From Bradyrhizobium iriomotense (GTDB lineage: Bacteria; Pseudomonadota; Alphaproteobacteria; Rhizobiales; Xanthobacteraceae): a DNA stretch of 64,000 nt. Both the position numbers and the translations under genes were made by a program. The notes beneath the pieces are model-generated. The model was not told where the DNA came from. It searched no databases and was given only the letters and a program-made list of their open reading frames with translations. The first letter of the stretch is position 1. Each line of letters opens with the position of its first letter. The stretch is taken from the NCBI RefSeq assembly GCF_018130765.1, contig NZ_JAFCJZ010000021.1, forward strand, positions 62,001 through 126,000, given 5' to 3'. Below, one piece after another: positions 46,761 to 54,799 of the stretch.

Positions 46761-47609
46761 TCACTCCTTCCCCGCCTTCTTCACCGCTTCCGCGAGGCTC
46801 GCTTTCGCCGATCCCGGCTTGAGCGGCTGCTGCTGGCTCGCATGCGGCGCCCAGCCGGAGAGCCAGATGATGTCGAACGTCGCGCGGATGCGTCCGTCGG
46901 CATCGGCAAAGCGCTCGGCATAGATCTCGGCCATGCGCAGCAACGTCGCGCGGCGGCTCGGTGTGCGGCGGCGTTCGATCAGCACGTTGGCCGCGCCCAT
47001 GCGGCGGAGATCCTGCATCAGCGCGAACGCATTGCCATAGCGCACCACGACGCGGTCGACGTCGGTCACCGGCAGCGCGAAGCCTGCCCGCTGCAGCAGC
47101 GCACCGATGTCGCGCAGGTCAGCGAACGGCGCGACGCGCGGCGACACACCGCCCTCGCATTCCGCTTCCGCCGCGGCAAAGGCCTGCCGCAGCTCGGTCA
47201 AACTGTCGCCGCCGATCATCGCGGCAAGCAAGAGCCCGTCCGGCTTCAGCGCGCGCCGGACCTGCGCGAGCACGCCGGGAAGGTCGTTGACGAATTGCAG
47301 CGCCAGCGCCGAGACGACGAGGTCGAGGCTTTCGGGCGCGAAGGGCAGTTTTTCCGCACCGGCCGCATCGAGCGCGACCCGTTCGATGGAAGGAAGGCGC
47401 GCGCGCAGCGCTGCAAGACCGTCACCGGGCGTCCAGAGATCGACCGGGGCGTGAAACTCCCGCATCACCGCCGCCAACCGGTCGGACATGTCCTCGGCGA
47501 CACGATCGAGCAGGAAGCTCACGGCACCTTGCGCCTGCGCGCGGCGCTGCCGTGCGTGCAGCAAGGCGCGATCGAACAGGGCGGGCGGGATCTGCGGGGG
47601 CTGAGCCAT
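46761..47609 (-). CDS. SAM-dependent methyltransferase, BioC/NDUFAF5-like
   Basis: From MAQPPQIPPALFDRALLHAR the 282-residue protein resembles the alphaproteobacterial homologue of mitochondrial NDUFAF5 and of BioC. It has AEDMSDRLAAVMREF, LDLVVSALALQFVNDLPGVLAQVRRALKPDGLLLAAMIGG, the SAM fold's central strands. The motif-I glycine-rich loop is degenerate (VDLWTPGDGL), so catalysis should be tested; NDUFAF5 hydroxylates NDUFS7 Arg instead. Convergent with mutT. The comF gene is divergent. Confidence 0.8.
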   Translation of the reverse strand: MAQPPQIPPALFDRALLHARQRRAQAQGAVSFLLDRVAEDMSDRLAAVMREFHAPVDLWTPGDGLAALRARLPSIERVALDAAGAEKLPFAPESLDLVVSALALQFVNDLPGVLAQVRRALKPDGLLLAAMIGGDSLTELRQAFAAAEAECEGGVSPRVAPFADLRDIGALLQRAGFALPVTDVDRVVVRYGNAFALMQDLRRMGAANVLIERRRTPSRRATLLRMAEIYAERFADADGRIRATFDIIWLSGWAPHASQQQPLKPGSAKASLAEAVKKAGKE

Positions 47610-47658
47610 GCCGCTGGTTACGCCGATCTCCACGGTTCTGGCAATCTCCTCTCGCGTG

Positions 47659-47707
47659 TCCCGGACGCGCAGCAGCTCTCTTTAGCGCTGCTGCGCTGCG
47701 TCCGGGG
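47659..47707. repeat. Repeat family H, short copy
   Basis: TCCCGGACGCGCAGCAGCTC then TCTTTAGCGCTGCTGCGCTG with CGTCCGGGG. It lies between the divergent methyltransferase and comF genes. Confidence 0.6.
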
Positions 47708-47756
47708 CACGAGAGCGTGGCTTGAGCCGTATCGAACAGAACGCTAGCCTCTCCTT

Positions 47757-48554
47757 ATGGAAGCCGACGCCGCCCCTTCTCGCTCCATCCCCTCACCATT
47801 GCGTGCCGCATGGACCGCCGGCCGCCATGCGCTGTCGCGCGCGGCGCGGCTCGCGCTCGACATCGCGCTGCCGACGCTGTGCGTGTCCTGCCGCGAGCCG
47901 GTCGATGGTGAGGGCGTTTGCGCGGCGTGCTGGGCGCGGCTGTCGTTCATCGAACGACCCTATTGTCCGCGGCTCGGCATTCCCTTCGTCTATGATCCCG
48001 GCCCCGACATGCTGTCGATGGAGGCGATCGCGAGCCCGCCGGCCTACCAGCGGGCGCGCGCGGCGGTGCGTTATGACGACGTCGCGCGCACGCTGGTGCA
48101 TGCGCTGAAATACCAGGACCGCACCGATCTGGCGCCGGCCATGGGCCGCTGGATGGCGCGCGCGGGCGGCGAGTTGCTGACGGGGGCCGATATGTTGGTG
48201 CCGGTGCCCCTGCATTGGCGGCGGGCCTGGCGCCGCCGCTACAACCAGTCCGGAGCGCTGGCGCGCATCATCGAACGGCAGAGCGGGGTCAAGGTGCGGG
48301 GCGACGTGCTGCGGCGGGTCCGTGCCACCGAGCAGCAGATCGGCCTGTCGCGAGCCCAGCGCGCCACTAATGTGCAGGGCGCATTCCAGGTATCTCCCGA
48401 CCGCCAGGCCGAGGTCCAGGGCCGCCGCGTCGTCCTGATCGACGATGTCCTGACCTCAGGTGCGACATTGGATGCCTGCGCACGGGCCTTGCTCCGGTCC
48501 AAGGCAGCCCAGGTCGACGTGCTGGTGTTCGCCCGGGTTGTGGAGATCAGGTAA
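47757..48554 (+). CDS. comF: ComF family protein
   Basis: A 265-residue protein with an N-terminal four-cysteine zinc finger (Cys42, Cys45, Cys55, Cys58) and a C-terminal phosphoribosyltransferase-type domain: the PRPP loop VVLIDDVLTSGATLDAC sits at ~231-246 and RYNQSGALARII before it. Family members take part in DNA uptake or related metabolism. ATG at 47757. Likely first of an operon with grxC, nitrilase and DUF1178, short gaps downstream. Confidence 0.88.
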   Translation: MEADAAPSRSIPSPLRAAWTAGRHALSRAARLALDIALPTLCVSCREPVDGEGVCAACWARLSFIERPYCPRLGIPFVYDPGPDMLSMEAIASPPAYQRARAAVRYDDVARTLVHALKYQDRTDLAPAMGRWMARAGGELLTGADMLVPVPLHWRRAWRRRYNQSGALARIIERQSGVKVRGDVLRRVRATEQQIGLSRAQRATNVQGAFQVSPDRQAEVQGRRVVLIDDVLTSGATLDACARALLRSKAAQVDVLVFARVVEIR

Positions 48555-48601
48555 AGTCCCATATAATTCAATGAATTCATGACATGAAAGCGCCAGACAA
48601 C

Positions 48602-48877
48602 ATGACTGCTGCTGTCGAGATCTACACCAGGCCGGGCTGCGGCTATTGTTCCGCGGCCCGGTCGCTTTTGACCCGCAAGAAGGCGACCTTCACGGAATTC
48701 GACGTCGCCAAGAACCCGTCATGGCGGGACGAGATGTACGACCGCGCCGGCGAGGGCTCGACCTTCCCTCAGATCTGGATCGGCGGCACCCATGTCGGCG
48801 GCTGCGATGACCTCTACGCGCTCGACCGCGAAGGCAGGCTCGACGGCATGCTCGAAAACATCAAGGCGGCATCATGA
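48602..48877 (+). CDS. grxC: Glutaredoxin 3
   Basis: From MTAAVEIYTRPGCGYCSAAR, a 91-residue dithiol glutaredoxin with the CGYC active site at residues 13-16 and the TFPQIWIGGTHVGGCDDL glutathione-binding cis-Pro/GG region. Reduces disulfides and protein-glutathione mixed disulfides. The frame's ATG at 48584 is possible. Its stop overlaps the nitrilase start, ATGA. Confidence 0.94.
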   Translation: MTAAVEIYTRPGCGYCSAARSLLTRKKATFTEFDVAKNPSWRDEMYDRAGEGSTFPQIWIGGTHVGGCDDLYALDREGRLDGMLENIKAAS

Positions 48878-49752
48878 GCGACAACAGGACCTTCACCGCC
48901 GCGATGGTGCAGATGCGCACCGGCCTGATGCCGGAGCCGAGCCTCGCGCAGGCCACCAGGCTGATCCGGCAGGCTGCCGCCAATGGCGCCGACTACGTGC
49001 AGACGCCCGAAGTCAGCAACATGTTGCAGCTGAACCGCAAGGCGCTGTTCGAGCATCTGCAGAGCGAAGAGGACGACACCTCGCTGAAGGCCTACCGCGC
49101 GCTGGCGGCGGAGTTGAAGATCCACATCCATGTCGGCTCGCTGGCGCTGCGTTTCTCGCCGGAGAAGGCGGTCAACCGCTCCTTCCTGATCGGGCCCGAG
49201 GGCAACGTGCTCGCGAGCTACGACAAGATCCACATGTTCGACATCGAGCTGCCGGACGGCGAGAGCTATCGCGAATCCGCCAATTACCAGCCGGGCGAGA
49301 CCGCCGTGATCTCCGACCTGCCCTGGGGCCGGGTGGGCTTAACGATCTGCTACGACGTGCGCTTCCCGGCGCTCTACCGCGCGCTCGCCGAGAGCGGGGC
49401 GTATTTCATCACGGTGCCCTCCGCCTTCACCCGCAAGACCGGTGAAGCGCATTGGCACGTGCTGCTGCGCGCCCGCGCGATCGAGACCGGTTGCTTCATC
49501 TTCGCCGCGGCGCAGGCAGGCACCCACGAGAACAAGCGCGAGACCTATGGTCACTCGCTGATCATCGATCCCTGGGGCGAAATCCTCGCCGAGGGCGATG
49601 TCGAGCCCGGCATCATCATGGCCAAGATCGACCCGGCCAAGGTCGAGACCGCGCGCCGCGCAATCCCATCGCTCCAGCACGGCCGCCGCTTCGGCGTCGC
49701 CGACCCCAAGGCCGGGCCGGACCATCTGCACCTCGTACGGGGATCGGCATGA
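48874..49752 (+). CDS. Carbon-nitrogen hydrolase (nitrilase superfamily), Nit1-like
   Basis: 292 residues with the nitrilase triad Glu46 (TPEVSNM), Lys118 (YDKIHMFD) and Cys159 (GLTICYDVRFP). This closely matches the Nit1 branch that hydrolyses deaminated glutathione, here next to glutaredoxin, supporting such a repair role. ATGA overlap with grxC, and its stop overlaps the DUF1178 start, so all three are coupled. Cytoplasmic, no signal. Confidence 0.9.
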   Translation: MSDNRTFTAAMVQMRTGLMPEPSLAQATRLIRQAAANGADYVQTPEVSNMLQLNRKALFEHLQSEEDDTSLKAYRALAAELKIHIHVGSLALRFSPEKAVNRSFLIGPEGNVLASYDKIHMFDIELPDGESYRESANYQPGETAVISDLPWGRVGLTICYDVRFPALYRALAESGAYFITVPSAFTRKTGEAHWHVLLRARAIETGCFIFAAAQAGTHENKRETYGHSLIIDPWGEILAEGDVEPGIIMAKIDPAKVETARRAIPSLQHGRRFGVADPKAGPDHLHLVRGSA

Positions 49753-50228
49753 TCCGCTACGCACTTCACTGCGACCGCAACCACGCCTTCGAGAGCTGGT
49801 TCCAGAGCTCGTCGGCCTACGATTCGCAGGTGAAGCGCAAGCTCGTGACCTGCCCGATCTGCGGCTCGGCCAAGGTCGACAAGGCGATCATGGCCCCGCG
49901 CATCGTCGGCAAGAAGGGCCGCGGGCGCGCGACGCCGCCGGAGCCCACGACTGCGATCACGCCCGAGGCTGCGCCGTCAGGACCGACCTCGCTGCTGATG
50001 GCGCAGGAGCGCGAGCTGCGCGCCAAGCTCAAGGAGCTGCGCGACCACATCGTCAAGAACGCCGACAATGTCGGCGAGCGTTTTCCGAACGAAGCCCGCG
50101 CGATGCATTACGGCGACAAGGAGCACCGCCCGATCTACGGCGAGGCCTCGCCGGAAGAGGCGAAGTCGCTGATCGACGAAGGCATCGAGGTCTCGCCGCT
50201 GCCGACGCTGCCGGAAGACCGGAATTAG
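49749..50228 (+). CDS. DUF1178 family protein
   Basis: A 159-residue protein beginning MIRYALHCDRNHAFESWFQS, with the Cys-rich zinc-ribbon-like CPICGSAKVDKAIMAP, then AQERELRAKLKELRDHIVKN and GERFPNEARAMHYGDKEHRP, all conserved in DUF1178. ATG overlaps the nitrilase stop in ATGA. Function unknown; co-occurrence with grxC and Nit is common in alphaproteobacteria. It ends convergently with the DMT transporter (four-base overlap). Confidence 0.9.
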   Translation: MIRYALHCDRNHAFESWFQSSSAYDSQVKRKLVTCPICGSAKVDKAIMAPRIVGKKGRGRATPPEPTTAITPEAAPSGPTSLLMAQERELRAKLKELRDHIVKNADNVGERFPNEARAMHYGDKEHRPIYGEASPEEAKSLIDEGIEVSPLPTLPEDRN

Positions 50229-51124
50229 GCCCCCACCAGCACCGCCACACCGATCACGATCAGCGCGATACCAAAAATCTCGCGCGGCGCGATTGGCTGC
50301 TTGAACGAGTAGTAGGCTACCCCTTGCGCGAACAGCACCTCGATCAGCGCGAGCGTGCGGACATTGGCGGCCGCCGTCAGAGCGAAGGCCAAAAACCAGA
50401 ACTGCGAGGCGAAGGCGCCCGTGAATCCCGCGAGCATCGACGGCCGCCATAGTCCGAGGATTCCCCGCAACACGTCTGGCGCGCGCCAGAGCAGGTAGAT
50501 CGTCAGCACCAGCGTCTGCACGAACAGGCCGAGCACCAGCGTGAGCGACGAGGCTGTCACGAACGACACGCTCGGCACGGTGATGATGGCGCCGCGAAAA
50601 CCGACCGCGGAAAGCGCGAACGCCGCCGCGGCGACGAGCCCCGTGATGGTCGGCTTCAATTCCGCAAAACTCTTCTCGCCGCCGGGGCGCAGCGCGGTGA
50701 TGACGACACCGACGGTCGCGATCACGATCGCCAGCACCTTCAACCAGGTCAGATGATCGCCGAGGAAGACGAAGCCGAAGATCGCGGTCTGGATCGCCTC
50801 GGTCTTGAGGTAGGCCGTCGTCACCACGAAGGAGCGGTCGTTCATCGCGAGCAGCATCAGGCCGGTCGCAACGATCTGGCTGAGCGCCCCAAGCAGCAGC
50901 CACGGCCAGAACACGGCCGGCGGCATGCCGATATGATCGCCGGTCGCAACCAGCACCAAGCCGAGGAACAGCAGCGAGAACGGGAAGCCGAACAGGAAGC
51001 GGATATTGGTCGCGCCCCAGGTCCCGAGCGGCTTCGTCAGCGACCGCTGCATCGCATTGCGCACGACCTGGCCGAGCGCAGCGATGACGGTGAAGGGAAT
51101 CCAGAGGCTGGCGACAGTGAGCAT
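50225..51124 (-). CDS. DMT/EamA family transporter
   Basis: About ten hydrophobic segments in 299 residues, with two EamA repeats. Start at MLTVASLWIPFTVIAALGQV. Signature regions: VVTTAYLKTEAIQTAIFGFVFLGD and ALIEVLFAQGVAYYSFKQPIAPREIFG. Likely exports metabolites; the substrate is unknown. Stands alone. Confidence 0.85.
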   Translation of the reverse strand: MLTVASLWIPFTVIAALGQVVRNAMQRSLTKPLGTWGATNIRFLFGFPFSLLFLGLVLVATGDHIGMPPAVFWPWLLLGALSQIVATGLMLLAMNDRSFVVTTAYLKTEAIQTAIFGFVFLGDHLTWLKVLAIVIATVGVVITALRPGGEKSFAELKPTITGLVAAAAFALSAVGFRGAIITVPSVSFVTASSLTLVLGLFVQTLVLTIYLLWRAPDVLRGILGLWRPSMLAGFTGAFASQFWFLAFALTAAANVRTLALIEVLFAQGVAYYSFKQPIAPREIFGIALIVIGVAVLVGA

Positions 51125-51238
51125 GGGGAGTGGGTGGGAGAGCAAGGGCTAGCGATTCCAGCCAACCTGCCGCTGGCGGCGAAGCAGGTCAATCACGCGG
51201 AAGTCATGGGTGCGATGCTTTCGCTACAAACTCCGCTG

Positions 51239-51363
51239 TCGTCCCTGCGTACGCAGGGACCCATAACCCCAGGGAGCAGTTTTGCGGAGGCTGCCAACCC
51301 GTGCGTCCAACACCGTCCACCGATGGATGCCGCGGTATGGGTCCCTGCCTACGCAGGGACGAC
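51239..51363. repeat. Repeat family A, CCCTGC variant
   Basis: GTCGTCCCTGCGTACGCAGG then GACCCATAACC at the left, CGGTATGGGTCCCTGCCTAC then GCAGGGACGAC at the right. The core CCCTGC/GCAGGG differs in both arms. Confidence 0.8.
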
Positions 51364-51391
51364 AGTGGGGGCTTGGCGCGGACCTTTCGTA

Positions 51392-51673
51392 TCAAACCAA
51401 CAGATCGTTAAGATCGCGCCACTCCGGATTGTCGCGCTCGATCAGTTCGATCTTCCAGTCGCGCTTCCAGCGCTTGAGTTGCTTTTCGCGGGTAATTGCG
51501 TCTTCCGCCCGCTCGAAGGACTCGGTGTAGACGAGCCGATACACCCCGTATCGCTTGACAAACTCCGAACCCTTGCCGGCGCGGTGCTGCTCCAGACGCT
51601 TCTGGAGTGAGTTGGTGACGCCGATATAGAGCGTTCCGTGATGGCGGCTGGCGAGGATGTAGACGTAGTACAT
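51392..51673 (-). CDS. GIY-YIG nuclease family protein
   Basis: A 93-residue UPF0213-type protein: YVYIL at residues 3-7, LYIGVT at 15-20, Arg26 and a later Glu near 63 (AITREKQLKRWKRDWK) are the catalytic pattern. Such single-domain proteins are thought to nick DNA. It is directly flanked by a family A element (51239) and a half-element (51713), so may act on or move with these repeats. No other gene in its unit. Confidence 0.88.
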   Translation of the reverse strand: MYYVYILASRHHGTLYIGVTNSLQKRLEQHRAGKGSEFVKRYGVYRLVYTESFERAEDAITREKQLKRWKRDWKIELIERDNPEWRDLNDLLV

Positions 51674-51712
51674 GCTCGGGGCGCCTATCTTTGCTAGCCA
51701 CAGGGGCCTGTG

Positions 51713-51742
51713 GTTATGGGTCCCTGCGTTCGCAGGGACGAC
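51713..51742. repeat. Repeat family A, single right arm, CCCTGC variant
   Basis: TTATGGGTCCCTGCGTTCG then CAGGGACGAC. It lies 40 bases upstream of the GIY-YIG start codon, on the opposite side from the full element of the same variant. Confidence 0.7.
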
Positions 51743-51783
51743 ACCGTTCTCGCAGTAACAGCTCGCACCTCACCCACGGCAGT

Positions 51784-52551
51784 TCACACCATCCCTTCCG
51801 CCACCACCATGTAGTTCACGTCCATGTCCGACGAGAGGGCCCATTTGTCGGCGAAGGGTGAGTAGACGACGCCGGTCTGCTCGGTGATGACGAGGCGGTT
51901 GTCGAGCAGATACTTGGTGAGCTCGTCGGGGGTGACGAACTTGTTCCATTCGTGCGTGCCGCGCGGCAGCCAGCGCAGGACGTATTCGGCGCCGACGATG
52001 GCGAGCGCAAAACTCTTCCAGTTCCGGTTCAGCGTCGAGACCACCATCAGGCCGTTCGGCTTCAGCATCGACGCACAGCGCTTCAGGAACATGCCGACGT
52101 CGACGACGTGCTCGACCACCTCCATCGCCAGCACGATGTCGAAGCGCTCGCGCGGGTCGATCTCCTCCACCGTGGTGCAGCGATAGTCGATCGCAAGGTG
52201 GCTCTTGTCGGCATGGAGCTTGGCGGCGGCGATGTTGCTCTGCGAGGGATCGACACCGATGACCTGCGCGCCGAGCCGCGACAGCGGCTCGCAGAGCAGG
52301 CCGGCGCCGCAGCCGATGTCGAGCACGCGCAAGGACCCGAGGCAGTTGAGGCTGCGAACGTTGCGCTCGAACTTGCGGCAGGCGGCGTCGCGGATATAGC
52401 CGAGCCGCAGCGGGTTGATCCGGTGCAGCGGCGCCATCTTGCCCTTGGGGTCCCACCACTCCGCCGAGAGCTTTGAGAATTTCGCGATCTCGGCGGCGTC
52501 GACGGTCGAGCCCGGCTGGGCGGAGAGGGAAGTATTTTGCTGCATGCTCAT
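51784..52551 (-). CDS. ubiG: Ubiquinone biosynthesis O-methyltransferase
   Basis: Methylates the ring hydroxyls in ubiquinone synthesis. The 255-residue protein has the SAM motif VLDIGCGAG at 76-84 and typical UbiG phrases: DAAEIAKFSKLSAEWWDPKG, MAPLHRINPLRLGYI, and the C-terminal YVLRWLPRGTHEWNKFVTPDEL. Start 52551 fits. Monocistronic here; a PH-domain gene lies just upstream on the same strand. Confidence 0.95.
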   Translation of the reverse strand: MSMQQNTSLSAQPGSTVDAAEIAKFSKLSAEWWDPKGKMAPLHRINPLRLGYIRDAACRKFERNVRSLNCLGSLRVLDIGCGAGLLCEPLSRLGAQVIGVDPSQSNIAAAKLHADKSHLAIDYRCTTVEEIDPRERFDIVLAMEVVEHVVDVGMFLKRCASMLKPNGLMVVSTLNRNWKSFALAIVGAEYVLRWLPRGTHEWNKFVTPDELTKYLLDNRLVITEQTGVVYSPFADKWALSSDMDVNYMVVAEGMV

Positions 52552-52565
52552 GGTTACGCGCGGTC

Positions 52566-53033
52566 CTACCGCGTGGTGATCGAACTACGGAAGGCGAGCG
52601 GCGAGGCGATGGTCGCGATAGTTTCGCGCCCCTCGCCGACGCCATTGATGGTCACGTCGCCATAGTTGAGAATTCGTCCAAGAATCGTCTGGTTGACGTC
52701 GACGCTCTCGACCTTGTCCAGCGCCATCTCGAAGGTACGGCGCTTGATAAACCCGGTCTTGTGCACGACCCGCAAATTGGTGACGTCGGTCTCGGTGGTG
52801 AAGCGATGGAACCACCCCTTCACGGTCCAGTAGAGCGCCGCCAGAGCGACCAGGCCGGAGGCGACGAGACAGAGCAGGACGAGCCCTTCGACGGTGGCCT
52901 GCCGCGACAGAACGAACAGGGCCAGGGCCACGATCCAGGCCAGGATGGCCGGCAAATGGAAGATCCAGTGCGCGTTGGTCGAATACAGCACCCGCTCGCC
53001 CGGCTGCAGGATCTCGTCGATATAGCGCGCCAT
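52566..53033 (-). CDS. Bacterial PH-domain membrane protein
   Basis: A 155-residue protein with two hydrophobic helices after RYIDEILQPGERVLYSTNAH (~30-75), then a bPH2/DUF304-type domain: VTNLRVVHKTGFIKRRTFEMALDKVESVDVNQTILGRILNYGDVTI. This matches the widely distributed small YdbT-like PH proteins, of unknown function. It lies 14 bases before ubiG on the same strand. Confidence 0.85.
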   Translation of the reverse strand: MARYIDEILQPGERVLYSTNAHWIFHLPAILAWIVALALFVLSRQATVEGLVLLCLVASGLVALAALYWTVKGWFHRFTTETDVTNLRVVHKTGFIKRRTFEMALDKVESVDVNQTILGRILNYGDVTINGVGEGRETIATIASPLAFRSSITTR

Positions 53034-53186
53034 GATCTCGGTTAACCCACTACCCCCGCACCCTGCCCCCGCAGGAACCCGCTTGCCCCCGGCCCCGCCG
53101 CTCTGTATACGCGCGGTCGGTGTCCGCAGGCACCCGTCCGGTGCGGGTCACCATACTGATCCTTATGAGGGAATGCACGCGTCGTC

Positions 53187-54443
53187 ATGAGCCGCCTCGT
53201 GATGAAATTCGGCGGCACGTCCGTCGCCAACATCGAACGCATCCGCAACGTCGCACGCCATGTGAAGCGTGAGGTCGACGCCGGCCACGAAGTGGCCGTG
53301 GTCGTCTCGGCGATGTCGGGCAAGACCAACGAGCTGGTGGCCTGGTGCACCGAGGCCTCGCCGATGCACGACGCGCGCGAATACGACGCCGTCGTCGCCT
53401 CAGGCGAGCAGGTCACATCCGGCCTGCTTGCCATCGTGCTGCAGAGCATGGGCATCCAGGCCCGCTCCTGGCAGGGCTGGCAGATCCCGATCAAGACCAG
53501 CGACGCCCATGCCTCGGCCCGGATCGAGGACATCGCCGGCAGCGAGATCATCAAGCGCTTCCAGGAGCGCAAGGAAGTCGCCGTCATCGCCGGCTTCCAG
53601 GGCATCAACCCCGAGACGGGCCGCATCACCACGCTCGGCCGCGGCGGCTCCGACACCTCGGCCGTGGCGGTCGCCGCAGCCGTCAAGGCAGACCGCTGCG
53701 ACATCTACACCGACGTCGATGGCGTCTACACCACCGACCCGCGAATCGTGCCGAAAGCCAAAAGGCTTGATAAGATCGCATTCGAGGACATGCTGGAACT
53801 GGCCTCGCAGGGCGCAAAAGTGCTCCAGGTCCGCTCGGTGGAACTCGGCATGGTCCACAACATGCCGATCTTCGTCCGATCGAGCTTCGACAAGCCCGAG
53901 GATATCGACCCGCATGCCAACCAGCCGCCCGGCACGCTGATCTGCGGCGAGGAGGAGATCATGGAAAACCACGTCGTTACCGGTATCGCCTTTTCGAAGG
54001 ACGAGGCCCAGATCTCGGTGCGCCAGATCGAGGACAAGCCCGGCGTTGCGGCCTCGATCTTCGGCCCGCTGGCGGAAGCCAACATCAACGTCGACATGAT
54101 CGTGCAGAACGTCTCCGAGGACGGCAAGACCACCGACCTCACCTTCACGGTCCCGGCCGCCGACTACACCCGCGCCAAGGACACGATTACCGCCGCCAAG
54201 GCCAAGATCGGCTATGCCCGGCTTGATACCGCTACCGACGTCGCCAAAATCTCGGTGATCGGCAGCGGCATGCGCAGCCACGCCGGCGTCGCCGCCCAGG
54301 CGTTCTCGGCCCTCGCGGGGCGGAATATCAACATCCGGGCCATTACAACCTCCGAGATCAAATTCTCGGTCTTGATCGACACCGCCTATACCGAGCTGGC
54401 GGTGCGTACCCTGCATACGCTCTACGGCCTCGATCAGGCCTAA
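53187..54443 (+). CDS. lysC: Aspartate kinase
   Basis: First step of lysine, threonine and methionine synthesis: phosphorylates aspartate. The 418-residue protein begins with KFGGTSVANIERI (KFGGTS at 7-12), continues with the kinase domain (SGEQVTSGLLA, GRGGSDTSAVAVAAA, DVDGVYTTDPR) and has two ACT domains after ~265 (SVRQIEDKPGVAASIFGPLA, AAQAFSALAGRNINIRAITTSEIK) for feedback by lysine or threonine. Starts at ATG 53187. Confidence 0.96.
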   Translation: MSRLVMKFGGTSVANIERIRNVARHVKREVDAGHEVAVVVSAMSGKTNELVAWCTEASPMHDAREYDAVVASGEQVTSGLLAIVLQSMGIQARSWQGWQIPIKTSDAHASARIEDIAGSEIIKRFQERKEVAVIAGFQGINPETGRITTLGRGGSDTSAVAVAAAVKADRCDIYTDVDGVYTTDPRIVPKAKRLDKIAFEDMLELASQGAKVLQVRSVELGMVHNMPIFVRSSFDKPEDIDPHANQPPGTLICGEEEIMENHVVTGIAFSKDEAQISVRQIEDKPGVAASIFGPLAEANINVDMIVQNVSEDGKTTDLTFTVPAADYTRAKDTITAAKAKIGYARLDTATDVAKISVIGSGMRSHAGVAAQAFSALAGRNINIRAITTSEIKFSVLIDTAYTELAVRTLHTLYGLDQA

Positions 54444-54465
54444 AGCGCGACCCGTCGTCGCGCTT
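54442..54465. terminator. Hairpin after lysC
   Basis: AAGCGCGAC-CCGTC-GTCGCGCTT, a perfect 9-bp stem beginning at the stop codon. No long U-run; it directly precedes the family F repeat. Confidence 0.4.
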
Positions 54466-54481
54466 CAGATTGTCGTTTGAG

Positions 54482-54526
54482 CATGGTCTTTCCGGAAAAC
54501 CGCTTCGCACTTTTCCGGACCATGCC
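54482..54526. repeat. Repeat family F
   Basis: GCATGGTCTTTCCGGAAAAC then CGCTTCGCACTTTTCCGG and ACCATGCC, closely like 9592-9640. Lies in the 356-base lysC-ptsP gap. Confidence 0.75.
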
Positions 54527-54554
54527 TGGGCTAATTTTCTCTTAGCGGTCGCAG

Positions 54555-54609
54555 CAAACGCGAAGGTGTACACACCTTCGCGTTTGGCAGGCGTTTTGCT
54601 TGGCAAAAC
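54555..54609. other. Two tandem perfect hairpins upstream of ptsP
   Basis: CAAACGCGAAGGTGT-AC-ACACCTTCGCGTTTG (54555-54586) has a 15-bp perfect stem; then GTTTTGC-TTG-GCAAAAC (54593-54609) has a 7-bp stem. No gene is seen in this gap. They might be protein binding sites or part of an mRNA leader for ptsP; function unknown. Confidence 0.6.
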
Positions 54610-54799
54610 AAGCCCCAGTTCGCTATACGGCGAAGAGGGTGGGCTGCCGCAAACTGTGTCCCAGTTCAGGCGGCGCTGATTCGGTGCAAGCGAGAGTTTG
54701 CGCCTGCGCCGGACAAACAAATTGGTTGTTTTTCTGGAGTTTTGGGCCAGCCGCCGGCCGATACCGCCGGGCCGGGCAGACGGAGGAGATTGAGGCTAC

